From positions 120,226 to 184,225 of the forward strand of contig CALISD010000042.1 of NCBI GenBank assembly GCA_938041955.1: a stretch of 64,000 nucleotides of DNA, read 5' to 3'. Origin of the DNA: an uncultured Granulosicoccaceae bacterium (GTDB taxonomy: Bacteria > Pseudomonadota > Gammaproteobacteria > Granulosicoccales > Granulosicoccaceae). The notes below the pieces were generated by a model, which made no database searches, was not told where the DNA came from, and saw nothing but the letters and a program-made list of their open reading frames with translations. Both the position numbers and the translations under genes were made by a program. Within the stretch, counting starts at the first letter, position 1. Every line of letters starts with the position of its first letter. This document shows positions 25,709-34,595 of the stretch, one piece after another.

Positions 25709-27598
25709 ATGGCCGTGAAATACGATGCTGCGTCGATCGAAGTGCTTAGTGGGCTTGACCCGGTGCGAAAACGGCCGGGCATGTACACAGACACCACGAG
25801 ACCCAATCACCTCGCGCAGGAGGTGGTTGATAATAGCGTGGATGAGGCGATTGCCGGTCATGCGAATGAAATATCGGTCCGGGTGTTCAAAGACGGCTCA
25901 CTCGAGGTCACAGACAACGGCCGGGGAATGCCCGTCGATAAGCACCCCAAACTGAAGCTGCCGGGTGTCGAGGTCATTCTTTGCACGCTACACGCCGGTG
26001 GTAAATTTTCTGATGCGGCGGGCTATCAGTTCTCTGGCGGATTGCACGGCGTGGGTGTGTCAGTTGTAAATGCATTGTCAAAAAAGCTCGAGGTGAAAAT
26101 TCGCCGCAACGCCAAAGAGTACCTGGCGACCTTCAAGGGCGGTAATAAGGATCAACCCCTCAAGGCAATTGGCAAAGTCGGGCAGCGCAACACCGGCACC
26201 ACCATTCGCTTCTGGCCAGACAAGAAATACTTTGACAGTGAAAAATTCTCGCTGCCCAAGCTCAAGCACGTGCTGCGCGCCAAGGCGGTATTGTGCAGCG
26301 GCCTGAGAGTAAAGCTGAGCATTGAAGGCGAAGACGAAAAGTATGAGTGGTGTTATCAGGATGGCTTAGAGGCCTACCTTCTAGAGGCGCTGGACGGATA
26401 CACCTTATTACCTGCAGCCCCTTTTGTTGGAGCACAGACAGGCAAGACGGAAGCGGTAAACTGGGCATTGGCCTGGTTGCCGGATGGTGGTGAGGGTTTA
26501 AATGAAAGCTATGTCAACCTAGTGCCTACCGCACAGGGTGGTACCCACGTTAACGGATTGCGCACTGGTATCAGTGATGCGGTGCGAGAGTTTTGTGAGT
26601 TCAGAAGTCTATTGCCACGCGGCGTTAAACTCACGCCTGAAGACACCTGGGAGCGAGTCAGCTTTGTGCTGTCAGTGAAACTCAATGATCCGCAGTTTGT
26701 AGGCCAAACCAAAGAACGTTTATCGAGCCGCGAATGCGCCGCGTTTGTATCGGCGGTGGTTAAAGATCAATTTTCACAATGGCTGAACCAGCACCCTGAA
26801 TCAGGTGATCAAATTGCACAACTGGCCATCTCCGCTGCTACGCAAAGAATGCGTGCCGGTAAGAAAGTCATTCGTAAAAAGATATCTTCAGGCCCTGCGT
26901 TGCCAGGCAAGCTTGCAGATTGTGTTTCCACTGACCTTAGCCGGACTGAATTGTTTCTGGTCGAAGGCGACTCGGCCGGTGGCTCCGCTAAACAGGCACG
27001 TGATAGAGAGTATCAAGCCATCATGCCGTTGCGTGGCAAAATATTAAATACCTGGGAGGTGGGGCATGATCAGCTCCTGGGCTCACAGGAAGTGCACGAT
27101 ATTTCTATCGCTATTGGTATAGATCCAGGATCAAGTGACCTCAGCGGTTTGCGATACGGAAAAATTTGTATTCTTGCTGACGCGGATTCTGATGGCGCGC
27201 ATATCGCTACCTTGCTGTGTGCACTTTTCGTAAAGCACTTCAGGCCTTTGGTTGAAGCGCGCCACGTATGTGTTGCGATGCCCCCGTTGTTCAGAATTGA
27301 TGTAGGCAAACAAAAGTTCTACGCACTGGATGAAGCAGAGAAGGAACGTGAGCTTAAACGAATAGAAAAAGAAAAGATAAAAGGCAAAGTCACTACCACC
27401 CGATTTAAAGGTCTCGGTGAGATGAATCCCAGTCAATTACGTGAAACCAGCATGTTGCCAGACACACGTCGCCTGGTGTGCTTAACGATAGAGGATGGTC
27501 TTGGAACCGATAAGTTAATGGACATGTTGCTTGCCAAGAAGCGTTCCAGTGATCGAAAGTCCTGGCTTGAAAACAAAGGAGACTTGGCTGAGGTTTAA
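25709..27598 (+). CDS. parE: DNA topoisomerase IV subunit B
   Basis: 629 residues from ATG 25709 (E. coli 630), starting MAVKYDAASIEVLSGLDPVR. GHKL ATPase motifs EVVDNSVDEAIAG, DNGRGMPVD and GGLHGVGVSVVNALS. TOPRIM motifs LVEGDSAGGSAKQARDR and DADSDGAHIATLL. The ending TMLP-like SMLPDTRRL is typical. With ParC it decatenates daughter chromosomes. The length and the spacing between ATPase and TOPRIM fit ParE rather than GyrB, which in gammaproteobacteria carries an insert and is about 800 residues. A frame from 25658 adds 17 unrelated residues and is rejected. parC is not in the window. Confidence 0.95.
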   Translation: MAVKYDAASIEVLSGLDPVRKRPGMYTDTTRPNHLAQEVVDNSVDEAIAGHANEISVRVFKDGSLEVTDNGRGMPVDKHPKLKLPGVEVILCTLHAGGKFSDAAGYQFSGGLHGVGVSVVNALSKKLEVKIRRNAKEYLATFKGGNKDQPLKAIGKVGQRNTGTTIRFWPDKKYFDSEKFSLPKLKHVLRAKAVLCSGLRVKLSIEGEDEKYEWCYQDGLEAYLLEALDGYTLLPAAPFVGAQTGKTEAVNWALAWLPDGGEGLNESYVNLVPTAQGGTHVNGLRTGISDAVREFCEFRSLLPRGVKLTPEDTWERVSFVLSVKLNDPQFVGQTKERLSSRECAAFVSAVVKDQFSQWLNQHPESGDQIAQLAISAATQRMRAGKKVIRKKISSGPALPGKLADCVSTDLSRTELFLVEGDSAGGSAKQARDREYQAIMPLRGKILNTWEVGHDQLLGSQEVHDISIAIGIDPGSSDLSGLRYGKICILADADSDGAHIATLLCALFVKHFRPLVEARHVCVAMPPLFRIDVGKQKFYALDEAEKERELKRIEKEKIKGKVTTTRFKGLGEMNPSQLRETSMLPDTRRLVCLTIEDGLGTDKLMDMLLAKKRSSDRKSWLENKGDLAEV

Positions 27599-27729
27599 TA
27601 AAAAATATATATACACACACAAACACACAGCAACAATCAATACCATACAAGCGGATAGGGTGCGCACCAGCGCAGAGGAGCAACGAGTCTGAGCCAATAT
27701 CACTCTGGCGACCCGGGTATATTGGCTCA
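27599..27729. repeat. AT/CA simple repeat and an 11-bp inverted repeat behind parE
   Basis: Just after the parE stop there is an AT/AC dinucleotide tract (27603-27628). Further on, TGAGCCAATAT (27690-27700) and ATATTGGCTCA (27719-27729) are perfect complements with an 18-base loop. A third small hairpin, CCCACAA/TTGTGGG (27786-27804), follows. None has a T-tract. Confidence 0.6.
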
Positions 27730-27914
27730 ATGGCGAGTTCTAAAATACTTCCCCTTGGATTGATTAGTAACTCAGTAAGGAGTGTCCCACAATGCCTTTG
27801 TGGGGGATATCAAATCAGTTAACTGAGCTCAATCGACTATCCTGGTGCTTTAAGTTCTGTACGCGATACAGTCATAATCATATCCAAATTAACTGCCTCA
27901 AAAGGGCGGGCATT

Positions 27915-28148
27915 TTGGTGCTATATTTTCAATCACTAAGGGAAGATCAAGCTACCTTGAATAGTCGAAGCGTTTGGAAATTGAATTTTTCGGGTTGGAT
28001 TCTATTCACTCTATCCGCAATTTTCTTCATTTGGAGTTCGATACGTGCGGGAGATATCATTAGTTTCATCGCTAGCGCTCTTTTTCTGGTTGCTTGCTTT
28101 CTATTTCTTATTCCCGTCTGGAAGCTCAGACACAAATCAGAACGCTGA
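27915..28148 (+). CDS. Small two-helix membrane protein, unknown
   Basis: About 77 residues from TTG 27915 (GTG 27918 also possible). A GGG-rich ribosome-binding site lies 5-10 bases upstream. The open frame continues up to ATG 27792, but that ATG is inside a hairpin and the extra 41 residues look non-coding. Two hydrophobic helices: LNFSGWILFTLSAIFFIWSS and a second around FIASALFLVACFLFLIPVW, followed by a basic tail WKLRHKSER. I do not recognise the family. Low complexity argues for caution. Confidence 0.5.
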   Translation: MVLYFQSLREDQATLNSRSVWKLNFSGWILFTLSAIFFIWSSIRAGDIISFIASALFLVACFLFLIPVWKLRHKSER

Positions 28149-28382
28149 GTAATAAGCTCTGGTGATCATGCCTCTTAATTGCCGTTATGGGGGAACCGCT
28201 CCCACAATGCCATTTCCAATACCTGCTGATCACCGATCTGCATAACCATCTGTAGCAAAATAGGTAGGATTAGCAGTACTAACGTTCAACAACATAGAGA
28301 GAGAATTACCCGGCTCTCTGGTGAAATTCCCGGACTGTCTGCACCAGCGTGCACAAGGGAATAATTTTAAGGTGGTGTAAAT

Positions 28383-28784
28383 ATGAATTCTTTTCAATGC
28401 AAGCGAATAACGTCATGTGTGACCTTCACTGTGCTGCTTATATGCAGCAGTTTGAATGCACATGCATTAGACAGCCCGGGCACTTTCACGCTCAATCTGA
28501 AGAATGCTGACATTCACTCGTTGATTGCCATGGTGTCGAAGCAGACTGGAAAAAATTTCGTTGTCGACCCACGCGTAAAGGCAAAGGTAACGGTGATCTC
28601 TACAGAACCCGTTAATGCTGATGAACTGTACGAAGTCTTTCTTTCGGTATTGCAGGTGCATGGCTACGCCACCGTGCCGGCGGGGCAGTTGATAAAAATT
28701 GTTCCAGACAGTGCGGCCAAGCAGGGAGCGATACCGCTATTGCCTGAGGATTCGAGTTCAGTCGATCTGTCAGGAAAGACTTGA
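28383..28784 (+). CDS. Free-standing GspD N0-like domain protein (truncated secretin?)
   Basis: 133 residues. Signal peptide (about 1-29, ending NAHA), then FTLNLKNADIHSLIAMVSKQ, TGKNFVVDPRVKAKVTVIS, and VNADELYEVFLSVLQVHGYA with IKIVPDSAAKQG. That is the N0 domain of type II secretion secretin GspD. The protein stops about 25 residues later; the N1-N3 and secretin barrel domains (about 500 more residues) are absent, and no fragments of them follow in any frame before the next gene. A strong ribosome-binding site (AAGGTGGTG) suggests it is expressed. Either a decayed gspD start or a purpose-built small periplasmic N0 protein. Confidence 0.78.
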   Translation: MNSFQCKRITSCVTFTVLLICSSLNAHALDSPGTFTLNLKNADIHSLIAMVSKQTGKNFVVDPRVKAKVTVISTEPVNADELYEVFLSVLQVHGYATVPAGQLIKIVPDSAAKQGAIPLLPEDSSSVDLSGKT

Positions 28785-28856
28785 GACTAAGCCTGCTACG
28801 ATAGTGGAGGTTTCTGTCTAATTGATCCACTGATACTCACTAACGCGATAAATTCT

Positions 28857-29354
28857 ATGTCTGAAATCACCGTCCACTATCTTGAAATGACAAACCCTGA
28901 TAAGGGTGGCCTGAAATCTTTACCTGTAGACTTATGTGTTGAAGAAGCATGCATCAAGCAATACAAAGTCAACCGGATGTTATATGACCTGGTGGGTGAA
29001 GGTTGGCAGTGGAATGACAAAGCTGACTGGACTCCTGAAAAATGGAAGCACTATTCCGAGTCTGATGCGCTGCGAACCTGGATAGCAACACACCGTGGCA
29101 GCATTGCCGGCTATTTTGAATTACAAAAGCTAAATGCCGCGACCAATGAAATTGCCTATTTTGGTCTGGCTGAGAAATTCATTGGCAGGGGCTATGGTGG
29201 AAGTCTGCTGTCTGAAGCCATCAGGCAGGCATGGCTGTGGGGTGATGTAGAACGCATTATTGTTAATACCTGCACACATGATCACCCCAATGCATTGGCC
29301 AACTATAAAGCTCGTGGTTTTAGTGTCTATCAGGAAAAGACGGAAGTGAGCTGA
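28857..29354 (+). CDS. GNAT family N-acetyltransferase
   Basis: 165 residues. The acetyl-CoA binding motif A is visible as IGRGYGGSLLSEAIRQAWLW after the beta-4 strand ATNEIAYFGLAEKF, and NTCTHDHPNALANYKARGF is the usual motif B ending with the conserved Asn/Tyr. The acceptor substrate is unknown. The first 60 residues differ from the most common GNATs. It starts about 70 bases after the N0-like protein gene, and a shared transcript is possible. Confidence 0.85.
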   Translation: MSEITVHYLEMTNPDKGGLKSLPVDLCVEEACIKQYKVNRMLYDLVGEGWQWNDKADWTPEKWKHYSESDALRTWIATHRGSIAGYFELQKLNAATNEIAYFGLAEKFIGRGYGGSLLSEAIRQAWLWGDVERIIVNTCTHDHPNALANYKARGFSVYQEKTEVS

Positions 29355-29526
29355 TGTACTTTGCTGTCGTCGGTTTGTTACAGAGCCAGTGTTGTTGTCA
29401 CGGCGACATGCTGTCGCACAATCAAGGGCAATCTTGTAACATTAAATTTGTTACGGACGCGTGAGTTGCCCCCGGGTATAGGGTTGCAGCAGCTTTCAGC
29501 GCTATAAATATAAAGAGCTATCTACT

Positions 29527-30411
29527 ATGACTACCAGCCGATTTATCGCCTTTAAAACCAATGGAGAAATGAAATACGGCCTCCACACTGAACATGGTGT
29601 GGTGGATCTGCACTCGCGTTTCCATGATCGCTGGTCCGGGCTTCGGGAAGTCATCGCTGACGATGCACTGAATCGACTGGAAGACGAGGCGTCAGGCTTG
29701 TCTGCTGATCTGTCAATCGACGACGTAGCGCTTTGTCCACCGATTGACAACCCCGAGAAAATACTCTGTGTCGGGGTGAATTACCCGGCTCGCAATGAAG
29801 AGTATAAAGACGGCCAGGAAGCGCCTAAGTATCCGTCATTGTTTCCGCGTTTCGCACGTTCATTTACCGGTCACAATCAACCTATTATTCGGCCCAATGC
29901 ATCAGAGCAATTCGACTATGAAGGTGAAGTGGTGCTCGTGATAGGAAAGGCGGGCAGGCACATCAGTCGAGATACTGCGCTGGATCATATTGCAGGTATC
30001 ACTTTGTGTAACGAGGGTTCAGTTCGGGACTGGCTGCGTCATGCGAAATTCAATGTCACTCAGGGAAAGAATTTTGACAACAGTGGTTCTATCGGGCCAT
30101 GGTTGTTGCCATACCGGGACGAAGCCCAGATTGCTGATATTGAACTCACCACTACGGTGAATGGTGAACTGCGACAGCAAGATCGAACCAGCCGCATGAT
30201 GTTCGATTTTCGTTTCCTCCTTAACTACATTTCAACATTTACTACGTTAATGCCGGGCGATGTTATTGTGACTGGAACGCCTACGGGTGCCGGTGCACGC
30301 TTTGATCCGCCCAAGTGGTTGGTGCCTGGTGATATTGTTGAAGTGGCGGCTACAGGTATCGGCTCTTTGATTAATACCGTAGCCGATGAGAGTGCCGGGG
30401 TGAACGCATGA
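29527..30411 (+). CDS. Fumarylacetoacetate hydrolase family protein
   Basis: 294 residues of the FAH superfamily. Metal-binding and catalytic segments: FDYEGEVVLVIGKAG (the E-x-E pattern), ITLCNEGSVRDW, GKNFDNSGSIGPWL and VIVTGTPTGAGARF. Members cleave C-C bonds or isomerise 2-oxo acids in aromatic ring catabolism, such as the HpaG isomerase/decarboxylase. The gene overlaps the HpaH-like hydratase by four bases (ATGA), so the pair probably acts consecutively on a ring-cleavage product. The ring-opening enzymes are not in the window. Substrate is inferred. Confidence 0.88.
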   Translation: MTTSRFIAFKTNGEMKYGLHTEHGVVDLHSRFHDRWSGLREVIADDALNRLEDEASGLSADLSIDDVALCPPIDNPEKILCVGVNYPARNEEYKDGQEAPKYPSLFPRFARSFTGHNQPIIRPNASEQFDYEGEVVLVIGKAGRHISRDTALDHIAGITLCNEGSVRDWLRHAKFNVTQGKNFDNSGSIGPWLLPYRDEAQIADIELTTTVNGELRQQDRTSRMMFDFRFLLNYISTFTTLMPGDVIVTGTPTGAGARFDPPKWLVPGDIVEVAATGIGSLINTVADESAGVNA

Positions 30412-31208
30412 ATAGCTCCGATCATAAGGCGGCTGCATTAAGTTTATTTAATGCAGAGAAAAATGGAAAGCAAACGGGTTTGCTGTCTTTGCAATATCCC
30501 GATATGAATATGGATGACGCCTATGCGGTCCAGGGTGCTTTGGTAGAGCTTAAGAAAGAAGATGGTCTGCGCGCACGCGGTTATAAGATTGGTCTGACCT
30601 CGCGTGCCATGCAGGATGCTCTGAATATTGACATCCCTGATTCAGGTATTTTATTTGACAATATGTTCTTTGAAAATGGGGCCACTGTACCCAAGGACCG
30701 ATTCATTCAACCAAGGATAGAAGCTGAAATTGCATTTGTATTTAAAGATGATTTACGTGGCGATAACATCACTATCTTTGATGTGTTAAACGCTACTGAC
30801 TACGTCTCACCAGCTTTGGAAATTCTTGATACCAGGATTTTACGAGTCGACCCGGACTCCGGTAAAACACGAAATGTATGTGACACCATTGCAGATAACG
30901 CTGCTAATGCGGGTATTGTACTGGGTGGCCGGGCGTGTAAGCCGAATGACATCGATTTGCGTTGGGCAGGCGCGATTGTTTCACGGAATGCGGTGGTTGA
31001 AGAAACCGGGTTGGGAGCAGGGGTTTTGAATCATCCCGCTCAGGGAATTGTCTGGCTTGCGAATAGGTTGGCTGAGTATGGTGAATCGATACAGCGTGGT
31101 CAGGTAGTGATTTCCGGGTCTTTTATTCGACCGGTAGAGGCCACTCATGGCTCAACTATCAATGCAGATTACGGATCGCTAGGCTCTGTTAGTGTCTATT
31201 TTGAGTAG
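30408..31208 (+). CDS. 2-oxo-hepta-3-ene-1,7-dioate hydratase-like protein (HpaH family)
   Basis: 266 residues. GYKIGLTSRAMQDALNI, then FIQPRIEAEIAFVFKDDL with the metal-binding E-x-E, PALEILDTRI, and a C-terminal GQVVISGSFIRPVEA. This is the pattern of HpaH, MhpD and DmpE hydratases that add water to 2-hydroxydienoates in aromatic degradation. Coupled by ATGA overlap to the FAH-family gene, which fits a lower pathway for homoprotocatechuate or a similar compound. Which aromatic is degraded cannot be told from two genes. Confidence 0.88.
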   Translation: MNSSDHKAAALSLFNAEKNGKQTGLLSLQYPDMNMDDAYAVQGALVELKKEDGLRARGYKIGLTSRAMQDALNIDIPDSGILFDNMFFENGATVPKDRFIQPRIEAEIAFVFKDDLRGDNITIFDVLNATDYVSPALEILDTRILRVDPDSGKTRNVCDTIADNAANAGIVLGGRACKPNDIDLRWAGAIVSRNAVVEETGLGAGVLNHPAQGIVWLANRLAEYGESIQRGQVVISGSFIRPVEATHGSTINADYGSLGSVSVYFE

Positions 31209-31384
31209 CAATCGGTACTAACGACTGTATTAACTGCAAACATAGACCTGCTGCAGATAAATGGCAAAAGAAGTTACCTATATTGTTGGGTAATGGTAAC
31301 CAGACAGTGCTGACGCTTTAAGAGTTTTGATCTCTTTAGGCCTTTCAGTCGCTGGGGACTTTAGCCGCCAAATGGAATTAGTTA

Positions 31385-31891
31385 ATGGGAACTATTGCGG
31401 GTAGCACATCACCTGAGAAGAATAAATTACATCGCAAAGATGCTAATTGCTCAGAGCCGTCTGAAGCGGATCTCCATAGCCAGTCAAAATTGTCTCCGGA
31501 GTTCCAAAGCGATTACCTGAAACTTTTGTGGTCACAAGAGCGTCGTGTTGAGAGCCTTAAGCGAGATAATCGGGAGCTGACATCGGAGCGTGATCTGCTT
31601 CAAAGACGTTGCGCTGCGCAACTTGAAGTGATTGATGCGTTGAAAGCAGGCCGGAACGTTGTGCGAATGCCAGTGAGTTCAAGCAATGATGGTGCGCGCA
31701 AACGATCTATTCAATTGGAAGATATGCCTGAGTTTGATGCTGCTGAATTCCAACCCATTGATGATGCACCATACGTCTCTATACTTGAGAAGTTGTCCCG
31801 ACCGATACTAAACTCTTTTAAATCATTAAGTGCTGCACTTAAATTGAGTGGCGTGTGGATGGCAAAAAAGATATTTGCCATCCTTACGTAA
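31385..31891 (+). CDS. Coiled-coil protein, unknown
   Basis: 168 residues I do not recognise. A charged, probably coiled-coil stretch runs from about 45 to 90 (SQERRVESLKRDNRELTSER), followed by a flexible acidic part and an amphipathic C-terminal segment (SRPILNSFKSLSAALKLSGV). No signal peptide. It lies between the hydratase and the convergent frmA gene and ends 14 bases from the latter's stop. The start at 31385 has a weak ribosome-binding site. Confidence 0.6.
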   Translation: MGTIAGSTSPEKNKLHRKDANCSEPSEADLHSQSKLSPEFQSDYLKLLWSQERRVESLKRDNRELTSERDLLQRRCAAQLEVIDALKAGRNVVRMPVSSSNDGARKRSIQLEDMPEFDAAEFQPIDDAPYVSILEKLSRPILNSFKSLSAALKLSGVWMAKKIFAILT

Positions 31892-31905
31892 TTAGCAGCA
31901 ATACG

Positions 31906-33015
31906 TTAAAAGATCACCACTGATCTTATTGATTCGCCTTTGTGCATTAAGTCGAACGCTGTGTTGATGTCATCAAGTGGCATGGTATGAGTGATTAAAG
32001 GATCAATCTCAATTTTTCCTTCCATATACCAATCAACAATCTTCGGTACATCAGTGCGGCCTTTTGCTCCGCCGAATGCAGTGCCACGCCAGTTGCGTCC
32101 GGTCACCAGTTGAAAAGGACGGGTGCTTATTTCAGCGCCGGCAGGGGCGACACCAATGATGATCGAAGTACCCCAGCCTTTGTGGCAGCACTCGAGGGCC
32201 TGGCGCATCACATCGACATTACCAATACATTCAAAAGAGTAGTCAGCGCCGCCATCGGTGAGATGCACGAGGTAAGGCACCAAGTCACCTTCGACTTCGC
32301 TCGGGTTAACGAAGTGCGTCATGCCGAATCGTTCTGCCATTTCTTTTCTGGCCGGATTAAGATCGACGCCGACAATTTTGTTTGCTCCGGCCAGTCGGGC
32401 GCCCTGAATAACGTTTAACCCGATGCCGCCCAAACCGAATATAACAACGTTGTCACCAGGTTGTACTTTGGCCGTGTTGATAACCGCGCCAATCCCTGTG
32501 GTCACGCCACAACCGATGTAGCAAATCTTGTCGAACGGCGCGTCTTCACGTACTTTTGCCAAAGCTATTTCCGGCACGACAGTGTAGTTTGAAAAAGTAG
32601 AGGTGCCCATGTAGTGAAAGAGCTTGTCTTTCCCTGACGAGAATCGGCTGCTGTTGTCAGGCATTAGCCCCCGGCCTTGCGTTTCTCTTATTTGTTGGCA
32701 CAGGTTGGTCTTGCCGGAAGTACAGTAATCGCAACTGCGGCACTCCGGTGTGTACAGTGGGATAACGTGATCACCCTTTTTAAGGCTGGTGACACCGGCC
32801 CCAACTTCAACTACCACACCGGCGCCCTCATGGCCGAGTACAGCGGGGAAGATGCCCTCGGGATCCGCGCCGGATAATGTGAACTCATCCGTATGGCAAA
32901 TACCGGTGGCTTTGATCTCGACAAGACACTCTCCAGCCTTAGGACCTTCCACGTTGATGGTGCCTACTTCTAGCGGAGCGCCGGCTTTGACGGCGATTGC
33001 GGCTCTGGATTCCAT
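31906..33015 (-). CDS. frmA: S-(hydroxymethyl)glutathione dehydrogenase / class III alcohol dehydrogenase
   Basis: 369 residues, the class III length. Zinc ligands: [12 protein letters not shown] (catalytic Cys), GHEGAGVV (His-Glu) and the four-Cys structural site [18 protein letters not shown] site [18 protein letters not shown]. It oxidises S-hydroxymethylglutathione, formed from formaldehyde and glutathione, and reduces S-nitrosoglutathione. The usual partner S-formylglutathione hydrolase is not adjacent. The enzyme would be useful for clearing formaldehyde released from methylated amine metabolism (inference). Located just before tRNA-Arg on the same strand. Confidence 0.96.
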   Translation of the reverse strand: MESRAAIAVKAGAPLEVGTINVEGPKAGECLVEIKATGICHTDEFTLSGADPEGIFPAVLGHEGAGVVVEVGAGVTSLKKGDHVIPLYTPECRSCDYCTSGKTNLCQQIRETQGRGLMPDNSSRFSSGKDKLFHYMGTSTFSNYTVVPEIALAKVREDAPFDKICYIGCGVTTGIGAVINTAKVQPGDNVVIFGLGGIGLNVIQGARLAGANKIVGVDLNPARKEMAERFGMTHFVNPSEVEGDLVPYLVHLTDGGADYSFECIGNVDVMRQALECCHKGWGTSIIIGVAPAGAEISTRPFQLVTGRNWRGTAFGGAKGRTDVPKIVDWYMEGKIEIDPLITHTMPLDDINTAFDLMHKGESIRSVVIF

Positions 33016-33128
33016 ACTGTTTTCCTACTTTTGTGTGTCTGTGGCTGCGGTGATCATGCAACCAGCTTCTGTATATTCACTTCCGGAGCGACAATGCTGG
33101 CCAGCAAATGACCGGAAATGGTGGAAAT

Positions 33129-33205
33129 TGGCGCGCCCCAGAGGATTCGAACCTCTGACCTCGCCCTTAGGAGGGGCACGCTCTATCCAGCTGAGCTAGG
33201 GGCGC
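33129..33205 (-). tRNA. tRNA-Arg (anticodon CCT)
   Basis: On the minus strand it starts GCGCCCC at 33205 and ends GGGGCGC, discriminator G, CCA at 33129. The anticodon loop CTCCTAA (anticodon CCT, codon AGG) sits on stem TGCCC/GGGCG. The T-arm has GTTCGAATC. 77 bases with encoded CCA. Its first 20 bases are repeated at 34596-34615, marking the insertion described below. Confidence 0.96.
33186..33205. repeat. Left copy of the 20-bp direct repeat (att-like), inside tRNA-Arg
   Basis: Identical to 34596-34615. Flanking bases differ right after the repeat (A at 33206, G at 34616) and before it (A at 33185, T at 34595). This copy belongs to the intact tRNA. Confidence 0.85.
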
Positions 33206-33472
33206 ACTGACCGTAATGCACGAAATTCCTACAATAAAAACAATGAGTTACGAACTTGAATTGTGACCGATTATCTCGACTGTATGGGATTCTGTGGGGA
33301 GGCACTATTCCCACCACATGCAATTGTAGCGGAATAACTATCTGCGATGGTAGGTAGATGGTGGGAGATAATTCGCTACGGTTTTACGGCGGGACAGGAA
33401 ATCTCCGGCGTTTTGAGTACGGTCCAAAGGTCCTGCTGATTGATTATGCAGGACCGTATGTGGCTGGCTCAG

Positions 33473-33736
33473 TTATTTAAAATCTCTAACTGGTGCAACA
33501 CCGGATGTTTCAATCACTATCAGTCTTGCAGGACCACCTTCTCCGTCATGATCCCGGACTTTCCATCGACCCATTTTAACCGCGGCTTCAACAAGATCAT
33601 GTAAACCGTTCTTGTCTTCAGCTAGTATTTGTACCCGAACTTTGCAATCCGGCTCCAGGTCGGACAGGTGCCTGATCCAATCGGCAGCCGTCATATCATG
33701 ATCATCGTAGTACTCTTCTTGGGGGTTGTCTGTCAT
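33473..33736 (-). CDS. Small acidic protein of unknown function within the insertion
   Basis: 87 residues, rich in Asp and Glu, beginning MTDNPQEEYYDDHDMTAADW. A central part contains DCKVRVQILAEDKNG and GEGGPARLIVIETSG. I do not recognise it. A weak AGAG ribosome-binding site lies 8 bases before the ATG. Acidic small proteins on elements are often inhibitors or DNA mimics, but nothing here proves that. Composition agrees with real coding sequence better than the other frames of this region. Confidence 0.55.
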   Translation of the reverse strand: MTDNPQEEYYDDHDMTAADWIRHLSDLEPDCKVRVQILAEDKNGLHDLVEAAVKMGRWKVRDHDGEGGPARLIVIETSGVAPVRDFK

Positions 33737-33910
33737 TTAAAAATCTCTATGTGCATCAAAAAGTTAACGCCGACACAAAATGTGAACGGATAGAGACGAC
33801 ATGGGGATGGTGGATGACCTTTTCAATAGCGACACCTATTTCTTCACCAGTATTAATCATTGCTGGGTCATGAGGGATTGTTAGGATATCATGGGTGGTA
33901 AAAAACCCTC

Positions 33911-34362
33911 ATGGAAATCATCTCACGACAGCAAGCACGCTCCACCAACGCTAAACGGTACTTCACTGGACAAGAGTGCAAGTACGGTCACACAGCAGAG
34001 CGTTACGTTAGTTCTAAAGCGTGTGTCGATTGCAACTGTGTTAATACTCTTCAGTGGCATAGCACCAACCGTGATAAAGACAACACCATCAACGCTACCT
34101 ACCGTACGAACAATCCACACACAGTTGCAACCAGAGTTATCAAACGTCAGAGAGCGTTGAAGCAACAATGTCATCGTGGTCCAACGTGGAGGCCATCGAG
34201 GCTATCTACCTAGAAAGGGACAGACTTAATAGTCTGGGTGGTGAGACATTCGTAGTCGATCACATTGTTCCGTTGAATGGTGAGAACGTTTGTGGACTGC
34301 ACTGTGCTGACAATCTGCCACCATCTCCCGCAGTCAACACACAATTGCGCAAGCCACGCTAG
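33911..34362 (+). pseudogene. HNH endonuclease, frameshifted
   Basis: The first frame (33911-about 34160) gives MEIISRQQARSTNAKRYFTG, CKYGHTAERYV and CVDC, the N-terminal zinc-finger part of small phage-type HNH proteins, ending RALKQQ. The second frame (34168-34362) continues WSNVEAIEAIYLERDRL, then VDHIVPLNGENVCGLHCADN, the HNH catalytic part, and NTQLR. The frames differ by two bases at about 34155-34170, so a single frameshift separates zinc-finger and catalytic halves. Probably an inactive remnant; sequencing error or programmed frameshift is possible. These proteins cut DNA in phages and homing elements. Confidence 0.72.
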
Positions 34363-34595
34363 GTGGACGATTCCCACCCTCTCCCCATTATCCGCCACGC
34401 TGCCGTATTCCTCACAACAGTTCTCCATAGCTCCCCCACCACTATTCCCGCACTGTGGAGCGACTGTGGACTCTACTGTGCTCCACGATAGTGCTGTTGG
34501 GGAAACCGTATGCATGGCGTTCTCCGCATGTACGGTGGGTGGCAGTGGAATCGTTGAATTATGTGGGGAAAACAATTGGGTAGTGCGGGACAGGT
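34363..34595. other. Right end of the insertion, hairpin-rich, no gene
   Basis: Contains GTGGAGC (34455-34461) and GCTCCAC (34480-34486) as a perfect stem, extended outward by CACT and AGTG with a bulge. GCGGGACAGG occurs at 34585-34594 next to the right repeat and also at 33389-33398 near the left end. Open frames on both strands here look like chance. Confidence 0.5.

Noticed and set aside
33891..34160. 89-residue open frame overlapping the HNH remnant in another frame
   Set aside because: Thr/Ser-rich low-information translation; the zinc-finger frame at 33911 explains the same bases.
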